Shown here: positions 42,489-51,394 of the stretch, in pieces
Layout: each line of letters starts with the position of its first letter
How positions within the stretch are numbered: position 1 is the stretch's first letter
Assembly (NCBI GenBank): GCA_052390275.1
Contig: JBQTHD010000008.1
Location: 1-54,770, forward strand
Origin: JBQTHD01 sp052390275
GTDB lineage: Bacteria > Actinomycetota > Acidimicrobiia > Acidimicrobiales > AC-14
DNA length: 54,770 bases
Reading direction: 5' to 3'
Notes under the pieces: generated by a model
The model's database searches: none
Seen by the model: the letters and a program-made list of their open reading frames with translations, nothing else
Told to the model about the DNA's origin: nothing
Translations under genes and position numbers: made by a program

Positions 42489-43781
42489 TCACGAACCTGC
42501 CATAAGGGTTCGACGGAGCTGGTCGAGCAGGGTCATGACGCTCAACTGGCGGACCTGGGTGCGGTCGCCGCCGAAGCGGTGGCCGCTGGTCTGAGCATGG
42601 CCGCCCACCACTGAAGCCAGGAAGACGGTGCCGGGCGGTTGGCCCTCGTGGGGCTCGGGACCGGCGGCACCGGTGGTGGCCAGGCCGATGTCGGCTCCCA
42701 GGAGGCGGGCCACCCCTCGAGCCATGGCCTCGGCCGCCGCCGCCGTGACCACAGGACCCTCGGGGACGCCAAGGAGGCCGAACTTGACCGCCTTGTCGTA
42801 GGCCACCACCCCGCCCCGGAACCACGCACTCGATCCCGCCGTCTCCGCCAGGGCGCTGGCCACCAAACCGGCGGTCAGCGACTCGGCCACCGCCACGGTG
42901 GCATTGCCGTCGGCCACCAGGCGACCCACCGCTGCGGCCAGGGTGTCGGCGTCCACCCCGAAGACCATGGGTCCGAGCAGGGCCCGCAGTTCGGCCTCCT
43001 CTGCGTCGAGAAGATCCGACGCCGCCCGAGCATCCGTGCCCCGGGCGGTAATGCGCACGGTCAGGCCTCTACCGGCTGATGCCAGGTAGGCGATGTGAAC
43101 TCCGGGGATGACCCCTTCCCGGGGGGCCACCCGCTCACCCAGGTCGGCTTCGGACGTCCCCCAGATGCGCAGCGACCGGCTGCGCAGAACCCCTGCCCCC
43201 GGCCCGGCCCGGTCCACCAACTCGGGGATCACAACCCGATCGACCATCTCGGCCATCTCGGCCGGGACCCCAGGCACCGCGTAGACCACCCCGGCGCGCC
43301 CTGTTCCGCCTCCCAAGGAGCCGCCTCCCAAGGAGCCGCTTCCAGGCGGGCCGTCCCCCATAGGGCAGACCAGACCGGGGGCGGTGCCCAGGCGCTGGGG
43401 GATGAACCGGCACGACGGCGGCTTCTCCGCCTGGGCCAGGTTGGTCAGTGGCATCGCCCGGCCCCGAGCCTCGAACAGGGCCCGAATGGAGCTTTCCATC
43501 TCCGGATCTGACTCCAGAGCCTGGCCGGTGAGCAGGGCCAAGGCCTGGCGGGTCACGTCGTCGGTGGTGGGGCCGAGCCCGCCGCAGACGATCACCGCCT
43601 GGCTGCGGCCCAGAGCGGACCTGACGGCATCGGCGATGCGCTCCACATGGTCATCGACCGCCGTCATTCGGTGGCAGTCAATCCCGGCCAGGGCCAGGCG
43701 GGAGGCGATGTGGCCGCTGTTGGTGTCGCCGATGTACCCGCTGGTCAGTTCGGTGCCGACCGCCACCACTTCAGCGGTCAT
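42489..43781 (-). CDS. cinA: CinA-family protein (MoaB-like domain plus NMN deamidase domain)
   Basis: 430 residues from ATG 43781 (MTAEVVAVGTELTSGYIGDTN); GTG 43811 would run into the 20-bp repeats. The N-terminal molybdopterin-binding-like domain has CGGLGPTTDDVTRQA. The C-terminal CinA domain has VAVAESLTAGLVASALAETAGSSAWFRGGVVAYD and GLATTGAAGPEP. The C-terminal part deamidates nicotinamide mononucleotide; the N-terminal part is an ADP-ribose pyrophosphatase in some homologues. A Gly/Ser insertion from a 15-bp repeat is near residue 150. Next to pgsA as usual in actinobacteria, but recA does not follow. Confidence 0.92.
   Translation of the reverse strand: MTAEVVAVGTELTSGYIGDTNSGHIASRLALAGIDCHRMTAVDDHVERIADAVRSALGRSQAVIVCGGLGPTTDDVTRQALALLTGQALESDPEMESSIRALFEARGRAMPLTNLAQAEKPPSCRFIPQRLGTAPGLVCPMGDGPPGSGSLGGGSLGGGTGRAGVVYAVPGVPAEMAEMVDRVVIPELVDRAGPGAGVLRSRSLRIWGTSEADLGERVAPREGVIPGVHIAYLASAGRGLTVRITARGTDARAASDLLDAEEAELRALLGPMVFGVDADTLAAAVGRLVADGNATVAVAESLTAGLVASALAETAGSSAWFRGGVVAYDKAVKFGLLGVPEGPVVTAAAAEAMARGVARLLGADIGLATTGAAGPEPHEGQPPGTVFLASVVGGHAQTSGHRFGGDRTQVRQLSVMTLLDQLRRTLMAGS
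43306..43335. repeat. Two exact 15-bp repeats within cinA
   Basis: CCGCCTCCCAAGGAG at 43306-43320 and 43321-43335, with a degenerate third unit after. In frame on the minus strand it adds Gly/Ser/Leu residues to a surface loop. Confidence 0.9.
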
Positions 43782-43800
43782 CGGGGGGTTCCCCACAGGC

Positions 43801-43860
43801 GGCCTCGTCACAGGTCCGACGGCTTCGTCACAGGTCCGACGCCTTAGTCACAGGTCCGAC
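43801..43860. repeat. Three tandem 20-bp repeats upstream of cinA
   Basis: Units 43801-43820, 43821-43840 and 43841-43860 all end GTCACAGGTCCGAC and differ at three to four positions in their first six bases. They lie between pgsA and cinA, just upstream of the cinA ATG. No spacers, so not CRISPR. Confidence 0.9.
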
Positions 43861-43903
43861 CCACTCCGGTCGCCCGTCAACGTCCCGGCCATCAGCACCG
43901 TGT

Positions 43904-44446
43904 TCAGCGGGCGCGGGCTCCCCCGATGAACTGGGCCCCGGTGATCACGGTCAGGACCACGGCCACCGCCAGGACGGCGTCGGCGAACGTCCCGTAGGCG
44001 CTGCCGGCCACCGGGGCCAGGGCCAGCCCCACGGCGATCGACTGAAGCCAGGTCTTGATTTTGCCCCCCATCCGGGCCGGCACCGATATTCCTCTGCGCC
44101 CGGCCGCCGACCGGTAGACACTCACCAGGGCTTCGCGCACCGCGATGATGGCGACCGGCACCCACCACAACAGGCCGACCGAAACCATGGCGGCCATGGC
44201 CCCGAGCACCAGGACCTTGTCGGCCAGCGGGTCCAGGAATGCTCCCGAACGGGTGGCCCCCTGGCGGCGGGCCAACCAGCCATCGGCCAGATCGCTGGTG
44301 GAGAGAACCGTCCAAAGTGCCAGCACCCCCCAGCCCTGGCCGCCGCCGAGGATGAGCAGCACCAGGACAGGCACCGCCGCCACCCGGACCATGGTCAAGA
44401 CGTTGGCCGGGGTGGCCAGGGCCGAGGGCCCGAACGCCGTCGTCAC
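43904..44446 (-). CDS. pgsA: CDP-diacylglycerol--glycerol-3-phosphate phosphatidyltransferase
   Basis: 180 residues with four to six membrane helices. The CDP-alcohol phosphotransferase motif is DLADGWLARRQGATRSG AFLDPLADK, with metal-binding D52, D55, D72 and D76; spacing between AR and G is one shorter than the classical motif, as in other actinobacterial copies. Makes phosphatidylglycerophosphate for PG and cardiolipin, or a phosphatidylinositol-type head-group variant. Starts 16 bp after rimO. Confidence 0.9.
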   Translation of the reverse strand: MTTAFGPSALATPANVLTMVRVAAVPVLVLLILGGGQGWGVLALWTVLSTSDLADGWLARRQGATRSGAFLDPLADKVLVLGAMAAMVSVGLLWWVPVAIIAVREALVSVYRSAAGRRGISVPARMGGKIKTWLQSIAVGLALAPVAGSAYGTFADAVLAVAVVLTVITGAQFIGGARAR

Positions 44447-44462
44447 TGCACAGACCTGGTCA

Positions 44463-45767
44463 TCAGGCCGCCTCCAGGTCCAGGCCGACTAGGCCGCCAA
44501 TGGTCACGGCTTCCAGGGAACCAACGGACAAGTGGTCGGGGACGAGCACGACCCCGTCGATCTCGGGCGCCTCCCGATGGGTGCGGCCCACACCGGGAGA
44601 GTCCACCAGCACCTCCACCCGGCTGCCCACCAGGGCGGCGCGCTTGGCGGCGGTGATGTCCTCCTGGATGGCGCTCAACTCCGCCAGGCGGTCGGTGATC
44701 AGCGACGGGTCGACGGCGCCGTCCAGCCCTGCGGCGTAGGTGCCCTCCTCGGCCGAGTAGGTGAAGAACCCGGCCCAGTCCAGGCGTACGTCCTCCAGGA
44801 ACTCGACCAGAGCCTCGTGATCGGCGGCCGTCTCTCCCGGATAGCCCACGATGAACGACGACCGGAAGGCGGCGACTGGCTCCCGGGAACGGATGGATTC
44901 GATCCGGCGGCGAAATTTCTCGCCATCCCCCCATCGACGCATCCTGCGCAGCAGCGGGCCGGACGCATGCTGGAGCGACAGGTCGAAGTAGGCGACTCCG
45001 GTGGCGCAGATGGCCTCCACCAGGGCATCGCCCAGGTCGGAGGGATAGAGGTAGAGCAGTCGGGTCCGAGGCACCCGGGCCGACACCTTGCCCACCAGGT
45101 CCACGATGGCGCCGGGGCGACCGTCATCGCGCCCGTAGGAGGCGAGGTCCTGGGCCACCAGCACCACCTCGGCCACCTCCAGGGCTTCGACCTCACCCAG
45201 GACGGCGGCCACAGAGCGGGACCGCTGGCGGCCCCGGAACGAGGGGATGGCGCAGAACCCGCAGGCCCGGTCGCAGCCCTCGGCCACCTTCACGTAGGCC
45301 CAGGGCGCGGCCGAACGGGGGCGGGGGAGGTTGAGCAGATCCAGCCGAGCGATGTCGGCACCCAACGGCTTGGGTTCGCCGATCCCGGCACCGGCGAAAC
45401 CGCGGTCGGCGGCAACGGGGCTGGGCTTGACCCCCAGGGTTATCGGGACCCCGAACCCGGCCACCAGGTCCACCTCGGGCAGCGATTCGGCCAACTCCGA
45501 CCCGTAGCGTTCGGCCAGACAACCGGTGACCACCAGCCGGGCTCCCCGACGGCGGGCGGACGCCAGGTCCAAGATGACCTCGACGGACTCCGCCCGTGCC
45601 GACTCGATGAAGGCGCAGGTGTTGACCACCACGACGTCGGCTTCGGCCACGTTGGTCGCCGCCGTCATCCCACTGGCCAGGAGTGTCCCCGCCAACTTGT
45701 CGGAATCCACCTGGTTCTTGGGACAACCCAGCGTCTCCACCCAGTAACGGCCGGTCACTGGCGTCAC
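44463..45767 (-). CDS. rimO: Ribosomal protein S12 methylthiotransferase
   Basis: 434 residues. UPF0004 domain Cys15 (ETLGCPKNQVDS), Cys51 (NTCAFI) and Cys83 (TGCLAERY) bind one iron-sulfur cluster; the radical-SAM CDRACGFC (C165, C169, C172) binds the other. YLYPSDLGDALVEAI, SLQHASGPLLRRMRRWG and SFIVGYPGE follow, and the TRAM domain ends the protein. Adds a methylthio group to Asp of ribosomal protein S12. Lies between ftsK and pgsA. Confidence 0.95.
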   Translation of the reverse strand: MTPVTGRYWVETLGCPKNQVDSDKLAGTLLASGMTAATNVAEADVVVVNTCAFIESARAESVEVILDLASARRRGARLVVTGCLAERYGSELAESLPEVDLVAGFGVPITLGVKPSPVAADRGFAGAGIGEPKPLGADIARLDLLNLPRPRSAAPWAYVKVAEGCDRACGFCAIPSFRGRQRSRSVAAVLGEVEALEVAEVVLVAQDLASYGRDDGRPGAIVDLVGKVSARVPRTRLLYLYPSDLGDALVEAICATGVAYFDLSLQHASGPLLRRMRRWGDGEKFRRRIESIRSREPVAAFRSSFIVGYPGETAADHEALVEFLEDVRLDWAGFFTYSAEEGTYAAGLDGAVDPSLITDRLAELSAIQEDITAAKRAALVGSRVEVLVDSPGVGRTHREAPEIDGVVLVPDHLSVGSLEAVTIGGLVGLDLEAA

Positions 45768-45819
45768 CTTAGATCCGGCTTCGAAGTGGCCCCGGGCCTC
45801 GGGAATCGGAAAACCTCGA

Positions 45820-48603
45820 TCAGGCCCGGGAGTTGCGGGCTTCGAGCTCCTCGACGGTCATGAGCACTGCCCGAGCCTTGGACCCCTCTGAGGGGCCCAC
45901 CACCCCCCGGCGTTCCAACTGGTCCATCAGGCGACCGGCCCGGGCGAAGCCCACTCGGAGTTTGCGCTGCAGCATGGAGGTCGAACCCAACTGGGAGCGC
46001 ACCACCAGGTCCAGGGCCGCCTCCAGAACGGTCTCGTCCTCCTCGTCCCCCGGGGCGGCCATGGCGCCCGGGGTTCCCGGCTCCTCGCCCTCCACGCCGT
46101 CGATGTAGGCCGGACCCGACTGGCGACGCCAGTGCGCCACCACCCGGCGAACCTCGTCCTCGTCCACCCAGGAACCCTGCACACGCCGGGGGACGCTCGA
46201 TGAGGCAATGGCCAGGAGCATGTCCCCCTGGCCGACGAGACGCTCGGCGCCCGGTTGGTCGAGGATGACCCGGCTGTCGGCCAGTGAGGAGACGGCGAAG
46301 GCCAAACGGGAGGGGATGTTGGCCTTGATCACCCCGGTGATCACGTCCACCGACGGGCGCTGGGTGGCGATGACCAGATGGATTCCGACTGCCCGGGCCA
46401 TCTGGGCGATGCGGCAGATGGAGGTCTCCACGTCCCGGGCCGCCACCATCATCAGGTCGTTCAACTCGTCGACCACCACCAGGATGAACGGCAGCCGCTC
46501 GTAGACCGGGCCGGAGGCCGATGTGCTCCGGGCCCGGGTGCGGGCGTCACCATCGACATCGGCACCGGTGCCGTCGGCAACGCCATCGGCATCGCCGGGG
46601 CAGTCAGATGGTCCCTCGCCGGACAGGTCGCCCCGGTCGATGGCTGCGTTGTAGCCGGTGATGTCGCGTACCCCCACCTCGGCCAGGATGTCGTAGCGGC
46701 GCTCCATCTCCCGCACCGCCCAGTCCAGGGCGTTGGCCGCCTTCTTGGGGTTGACGACCACGCCGGTGAGCAGGTGGGGAAGGCCGTTGTACTGGCCCAA
46801 CTCCACCCGCTTGGGGTCCACCAGGATGAGGCGGACCTGGTCGGGTGTGCTGCGCACCAGTACGGAGGTGATCAAAGAGTTGATGCAGGACGACTTGCCC
46901 GCCCCGGTGGCCCCGGCGATGAGCAGGTGGGGGGCCTCGGCCAGGTTGACCATCACCGGGCGCCCGGCGATGTCGCGGCCCATGGCCACCTCGAGAGGGT
47001 GGGCGGCCTTGCGGGCTTCGGAGGATCCCAGGATGTCGCCCAGGGTCACCTTCTGGCGGGAGCGGTTGGGTACCTCCACCCCGATGGCCGAACGCCCTGG
47101 AATGGGGGCGAGGATGCGGACGTCGGCCGACGCCATGGCGTAGGCGATGTCCTTGTGGAGGTTGGTGACCCGGGCCACCTTCACCCCCGAACCCAGGGCC
47201 AACTCGTAGCGGGTGACGGTGGGGCCGACCGTCATTCCCACCAGGTCGGTCTCAACCCCGTGCGCGGCCAGGGCCGCCTCCAGGGTCCGGCCTTCGGCCT
47301 CGACCACGCGGGGGTCGATCTCCACCGGCACTCCCCGGGCCAGGGTGTCGAGCGAAGGCAGAACCCAGGCCCGGGTGCCGGCCGAGGGGGCCGACGGGGG
47401 GGCCACCGGGGTTGGGGCGTCCGGCTCGATGTCCCCGGGAACATCCAGAGAGATCGGGAGGCGGGACGGATCCCTGGCCGCTCCGGCGAGGCCGGCGCCG
47501 TCCCGGTCGTCTCCCGAGGCGTGAGTCGACCCTTCCAGGCGGGCGATGTCGAACAGTTCCAGCCGGACGCCACTGGCCATGCCGTTGGCCGCCAGGCCGG
47601 CGGGGGCCCCGTCGTCGAACTCTTTCCGGCCCCGGCGGCGGCGGGCCGCCCTTGCCTCCCGATCATCGGAGTCGGGATCCTCTGCCTCGCGCCTCGGCGG
47701 TCGTTCGGTGGGGGGTGGCACGACGCGGTCGAACAGATCCCCGGCCCCGGACAGGGCCCGACCCGTGGACCGGCCGACCGACACCGCCCGGGCGGTGGCC
47801 GAGCGCACCGAGGTGCGGGCGATGACCAGGGCACCCACCCCGGCCACCGCCGCCAGGACGGCGGCCGATCCCCAACCACCGAGGACCGCCCGCAGGGGCT
47901 CGGCCGCCAGGCGGCCGACCAGACCGCCGGCGCTGTCTCCCACCGCCCCCGGCGACGCCGGCCCGGCCGCCAACTGAACCAGTCCAGCTCCCGCCAGGGT
48001 CTCGATAACCACGCCGGCGGCCAAGCGCGCAGCATGCTCGGGGGGCCGGCGCCACAGGACCAGAATTCCGGTCCCCGCTATCAGCGGGGGCAGGCCGAAC
48101 CGGCCGACCCCAACCAAGCTCCCAGTGACCCGATCAATGGCCTCCCCGGCGGGGCCGGCTCCCGAGGCGTAGATGGCCAGGGCTGTGACCGCGGCGAGGG
48201 CCAGGATCCCCAGGCCCACCACATCGTGGGCGTGTCCCCCCAGAAGTTGGCCCGGCGGTCGGCGGCGACGACCGGCGGTCGCCGATCGCCCCGAACCGGA
48301 TGATCTGCGAGGAGCCTTTCCCCTGGACGACCCCGTGCGGGACGACCCCGTGCGGGACGACCCTGAGCGCGACGATCCGCCCAACGACGACCGCTGGCTT
48401 CCGGACCGGCCCGCGGAGGAGATGAGGGGCGACCCTGTCCGGCCCGATGAACGGGGCTTTCCGGATGAGCCCCGGGCCGAGGTCGACTTCGCCGAGGCCG
48501 ACCGGCCACCGGTCGACACCGCACCTTTGCCACGCGAACCCGTCGACCGGGAAGTCACAGGAGCCACAGGAGCCACAACGCTAGCGCCCAGGTGGGCCGT
48601 CAT
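45820..48603 (-). CDS. ftsK: FtsK/SpoIIIE DNA translocase
   Basis: 927 residues. A Ser/Arg/Gly-rich N-terminus (about 1-120, with a 15-bp repeat array) precedes four membrane helices (about 125-290) and a linker. Motor: Walker A GATGAGKSS near 562, DPKRVELGQYNGLPHLL, and Walker B FILVVVDELNDLMM near 708, where the usual DELADLMM Ala is Asn. An Asp/Gly-rich insertion (about 655-700) sits before Walker B. The C-terminal gamma winged helix (STSMLQRKLRVGFARAGRLMDQLERRGVVGP) reads KOPS-type polar DNA signals. Moves chromosome ends through the septum. rnj is upstream. Confidence 0.95.
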   Translation of the reverse strand: MTAHLGASVVAPVAPVTSRSTGSRGKGAVSTGGRSASAKSTSARGSSGKPRSSGRTGSPLISSAGRSGSQRSSLGGSSRSGSSRTGSSRTGSSRGKAPRRSSGSGRSATAGRRRRPPGQLLGGHAHDVVGLGILALAAVTALAIYASGAGPAGEAIDRVTGSLVGVGRFGLPPLIAGTGILVLWRRPPEHAARLAAGVVIETLAGAGLVQLAAGPASPGAVGDSAGGLVGRLAAEPLRAVLGGWGSAAVLAAVAGVGALVIARTSVRSATARAVSVGRSTGRALSGAGDLFDRVVPPPTERPPRREAEDPDSDDREARAARRRRGRKEFDDGAPAGLAANGMASGVRLELFDIARLEGSTHASGDDRDGAGLAGAARDPSRLPISLDVPGDIEPDAPTPVAPPSAPSAGTRAWVLPSLDTLARGVPVEIDPRVVEAEGRTLEAALAAHGVETDLVGMTVGPTVTRYELALGSGVKVARVTNLHKDIAYAMASADVRILAPIPGRSAIGVEVPNRSRQKVTLGDILGSSEARKAAHPLEVAMGRDIAGRPVMVNLAEAPHLLIAGATGAGKSSCINSLITSVLVRSTPDQVRLILVDPKRVELGQYNGLPHLLTGVVVNPKKAANALDWAVREMERRYDILAEVGVRDITGYNAAIDRGDLSGEGPSDCPGDADGVADGTGADVDGDARTRARSTSASGPVYERLPFILVVVDELNDLMMVAARDVETSICRIAQMARAVGIHLVIATQRPSVDVITGVIKANIPSRLAFAVSSLADSRVILDQPGAERLVGQGDMLLAIASSSVPRRVQGSWVDEDEVRRVVAHWRRQSGPAYIDGVEGEEPGTPGAMAAPGDEEDETVLEAALDLVVRSQLGSTSMLQRKLRVGFARAGRLMDQLERRGVVGPSEGSKARAVLMTVEELEARNSRA
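48326..48385. repeat. Tandem 15-bp repeats in the ftsK 5' region
   Basis: GACGACCCCGTGCGG at 48326-48340 and 48341-48355, a variant at 48356-48370 and a weak fourth at 48371-48385. On the minus strand they encode SSRTG/SSRSG units of the basic N-terminus. Confidence 0.9.
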
Positions 48604-48638
48604 GTGCCCTCTCCACCCGGGCGTTGGGGTCTCGAACC

Positions 48639-48656
48639 CGTGGGTGCAAACCCACG
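48639..48656. repeat. Short hairpin between rnj and ftsK
   Basis: CGTGGGT (48639-48645) and ACCCACG (48650-48656) form a 7-bp stem with GCAA on the plus strand. No T-run follows in the minus direction, so it is a processing or pausing candidate rather than a clear terminator. Confidence 0.5.
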
Positions 48657-48661
48657 AACCT

Positions 48662-50371
48662 TCAGGCCTCCATCACCACCGGGACGATCATCGGGCGGCG
48701 TTTGGTGGTCTCGGCCACGAAGCGGCCCAGGGCCTGGCGGATATGGCGCTTGATGGTCTCGGCATCCACCGGGCCCCCGGGAGGGGCGTCCGCCCGGGAT
48801 CGAGAAATGGCCTGGACCACCCGGTCCCTGGCCTCGCCCAGCAGAGCCTCGGCCTCGGGCGCGTGCACCCAGCCCCGGGTGATTATCTCGGGGCCGGTCA
48901 GCACCTCGGCGGTGGAGGCGTCGACGGTGACCACCACCACCACCACCCCCTCCTCGGCCAGCACCCGCCGGTCGCGCAACACCCCTTGGCCGACATCGCC
49001 CACGATTCCGTCGACGAAGAGGAAGCCGGCGGGGACCGACCCGGCGAAGTCCAGACCCTCGTGGGTCAACTCCACCACGTCACCGTCCTCGGCCAGGAGG
49101 ACCTTGCTCTCAGCCACGCCCATCTCCATGGCAAGGCGGCTGTGGTGGATCAGGTGGCGGAACTCCCCGTGTACGGGGATGAAGTGCTCCGGTCGTGCCA
49201 CGGTCAACAGAGTCCGCAACTCGCCCGCCTTGGCGTGACCGGTGACATGGACCGAGGCCACCCCGGAGTGGATGATCTCCGCCCCGCGCCGGTGCAGCCC
49301 GTCGATCACCCGGTTGACCCCGTACTCGTTTCCGGGGATGGCGTGGGAACTGAGGATCACCAGATCACCCTCACCCACCGTCAGCCACTTGCTCTCGCCT
49401 GCGGCCATGAGTGACAGCGCTGACATGGGCTCGCCCTGGGACCCGGTGGAGACCACACACACCTTTTCCGGGGGCAGGTTGGCGACCAACTCGATGTCGA
49501 CGATGTTCGAGTCCGGGATGCTCAACAGCCCCATGGACCGGGCCAGGGCGACGTTCTTGGCCATGGATCGGCCCAGGGTGGCGATCACCCGGCCGGTGGC
49601 AACCGCCGCGTCGGCAATCTGTTGGACCCGGTGGATATGGCTGGCGAAACAGGCCACCACGATGCGCTGGCGGGGGTGGGCGCGGAACAACTCCCGCAAC
49701 ACCTTGCCCACCGATTTCTCGCTCTCGGTGAAACCCTCCTCCTCGGCGTTGGTGGAGTCCGACAGCAACAGGCGGATGCCCGGGTCGGCCCCCAGCGCCC
49801 CGATATGGGTGAGGTCGGTCACCCGGCCGTCAACCGGCGTCAGGTCCAGCTTGAAGTCCCCGGAATGCAGGATGATGCCCTGGGCGGTGTGAAAGGCGGT
49901 GGCGAACCCGTGGGGCACCGAATGGGTGACGGGGATGAACTCACACTCAAAGGGCCCGACCTGGCGGCGTTCCCCATCGTCGACCACGATGAACTCGGTT
50001 CGGCCCAGGAGCCCGGCTTCCTCGATGCGGTTGCGGGCAAGGCCGAGGGTGAGCCTCGAGCCGTAGAGGGGGAACTCCAACTCCCGCAACAAGTAGGACA
50101 GCGCCCCCATGTGGTCCTCGTGGCCGTGGGTGACAATGCAGCCGACCACCCGGTCGGCGTTCTGGCGCAAAAAGGTGAAGTCGGGCAGAACCAGGTCGAT
50201 TCCGAGCATGTCCGGCTCGGGAAACATCAGGCCGCAGTCGAGCAGGACGATCTGGCCGTCCTGCTCGATGCAGGCGCAGTTGCGTCCGATCTCCCCCAGG
50301 CCACCCAGAAAGGTGATCCGCACGGGACTGGCGCCAAGTTCTCGCTGGCCCGGGCCGCGCGCTCCGGTCAC
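48662..50371 (-). CDS. rnj: Ribonuclease J
   Basis: 569 residues from GTG 50371, which lies 7 nt after the dapA stop with GGGG before it; an in-frame ATG at 50410 would overlap dapA. Metallo-beta-lactamase/beta-CASP fold: GGLGEIGRNCACIEQ, HGHEDHMGAL zinc motif, HSGDFKLDLTP, SDSTNAEEEGFTESE, ACFASHIHRVQQI, HVTGHAKAGELR and PVHGEFRHL. Combines 5'-3' exonuclease and endonuclease activity in RNA decay and rRNA maturation. The dapA-rnj-ftsK order is conserved in actinobacteria. Confidence 0.95.
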   Translation of the reverse strand: MTGARGPGQRELGASPVRITFLGGLGEIGRNCACIEQDGQIVLLDCGLMFPEPDMLGIDLVLPDFTFLRQNADRVVGCIVTHGHEDHMGALSYLLRELEFPLYGSRLTLGLARNRIEEAGLLGRTEFIVVDDGERRQVGPFECEFIPVTHSVPHGFATAFHTAQGIILHSGDFKLDLTPVDGRVTDLTHIGALGADPGIRLLLSDSTNAEEEGFTESEKSVGKVLRELFRAHPRQRIVVACFASHIHRVQQIADAAVATGRVIATLGRSMAKNVALARSMGLLSIPDSNIVDIELVANLPPEKVCVVSTGSQGEPMSALSLMAAGESKWLTVGEGDLVILSSHAIPGNEYGVNRVIDGLHRRGAEIIHSGVASVHVTGHAKAGELRTLLTVARPEHFIPVHGEFRHLIHHSRLAMEMGVAESKVLLAEDGDVVELTHEGLDFAGSVPAGFLFVDGIVGDVGQGVLRDRRVLAEEGVVVVVVTVDASTAEVLTGPEIITRGWVHAPEAEALLGEARDRVVQAISRSRADAPPGGPVDAETIKRHIRQALGRFVAETTKRRPMIVPVVMEA

Positions 50372-50378
50372 CAATCCC

Positions 50379-51305
50379 CTAGCCACCGGCCACCGCTCCT
50401 CCGAATCCATTGGTGGCCCCAGCCGCCTGCCCGAGACCGGCGAGCACCTGGCGAGCCTGGTCCTCCAAGCCGTCGGGGGCGGCGCCCAGGGGCAGCCGGC
50501 ACTGGCCCACCGGCCAGCCCAGCACCCGCATCATGGCCTTGGCCGGGACCGGGTTGGGGGCCGATTCGCTGGCCTCGAAGGCAAAGGACGGTTGCAGGCG
50601 CCCATCGGCCTGCCGGGCTCGGGGCAGGTCGCCGGAGGACATGGCCGAGACCATGGCGGCGAGCTCGCCCGCCGCCCAGTGGGAGGCCACGCTGATGACC
50701 CCCACCGCCCCCACCGCCAGCAGGGGCAGGGTGAGGTCGTCGTTGCCCGAGTAGATCTCGAAATCGGCCCCGACCGCCGCGGCCAGGCGGGCGGTGGCGG
50801 CCACGTCTGCCGCTGCGTCCTTGACACCGACCACGTTTGGAACCTCACGGGCCAGGCGCACCAGAACCTGGTGGCTGACCTTGCGACCGGTGCGGATGGG
50901 AATGTCGTAGATCAGGACCGGGAGTTCGGTGGCTTCGGCCACCGCCCGGAAATGGGCCTCGATCCCCGCCTGTGACGGGCGGTTGTAATAGGGGGTGACC
51001 GCCAGGCAGCCGGCCGCCCCCAGGTCCCTGGCCTGGCGGGTCAACTCGACCGAATGGGCAGTGTCGTTGGATCCGGTGTTGGCCACCACCGGGACCGTGA
51101 CCGCTTCGGCCACCGCTGCGATCAGATCCAGGCGCTCCGGGTCGGTCAGCACCGGGCCCTCCCCGGTGGTGCCGGCCACCACCAGGCCGGCGCTGCCGCC
51201 GGCCACCAGGTGGCGGGCCAGAGCCGCGGCAGTGTCGAGATCGAGCGAGCCGGCGGCGTCGAACGGGGTCACCATGGCGGTCACCACCGCTCCGAACCTG
51301 GTCAT
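50379..51305 (-). CDS. dapA: 4-hydroxy-tetrahydrodipicolinate synthase
   Basis: 308 residues. Condenses pyruvate and aspartate semialdehyde at the entry to lysine/diaminopimelate synthesis. AGTTGEGPVL (T46, T47), YYNRPSQ (Y107), LIYDIPIRTG (Y133) and VVGVKDAA with Schiff-base Lys162. Its product feeds the pathway closed by lysA at 8.2 kb. TATAGG 11 bases upstream of the ATG may be the -10 of a nearly leaderless mRNA. Last 30 residues are Gly/Ala-rich. Confidence 0.95.
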   Translation of the reverse strand: MTRFGAVVTAMVTPFDAAGSLDLDTAAALARHLVAGGSAGLVVAGTTGEGPVLTDPERLDLIAAVAEAVTVPVVANTGSNDTAHSVELTRQARDLGAAGCLAVTPYYNRPSQAGIEAHFRAVAEATELPVLIYDIPIRTGRKVSHQVLVRLAREVPNVVGVKDAAADVAATARLAAAVGADFEIYSGNDDLTLPLLAVGAVGVISVASHWAAGELAAMVSAMSSGDLPRARQADGRLQPSFAFEASESAPNPVPAKAMMRVLGWPVGQCRLPLGAAPDGLEDQARQVLAGLGQAAGATNGFGGAVAGG

Positions 51306-51316
51306 CTCACCCGCAC

Positions 51317-51322
51317 CCTATA
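51317..51322 (-). promoter_or_regulatory. Possible -10 element of dapA
   Basis: TATAGG on the minus strand, 11 bases before the dapA ATG, would start the mRNA about 5 nt ahead of the start codon. No -35 match. Confidence 0.3.
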
Positions 51323-51394
51323 GGAGCATCCCACCACCGCCCCTCGGGCGGCGCCGTCAACGCCCTCCTCGGGGCGGTCCCGGCCGGGGCGGCC

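Noticed and set aside
43801..43860. CRISPR array
   Set aside because: Units are directly adjacent with no spacers and only three copies.
48604..48661. tRNA-like T-arm between ftsK and rnj
   Set aside because: A GTTCGAGACCC-like string occurs on the minus strand but no acceptor or anticodon stems can be drawn.
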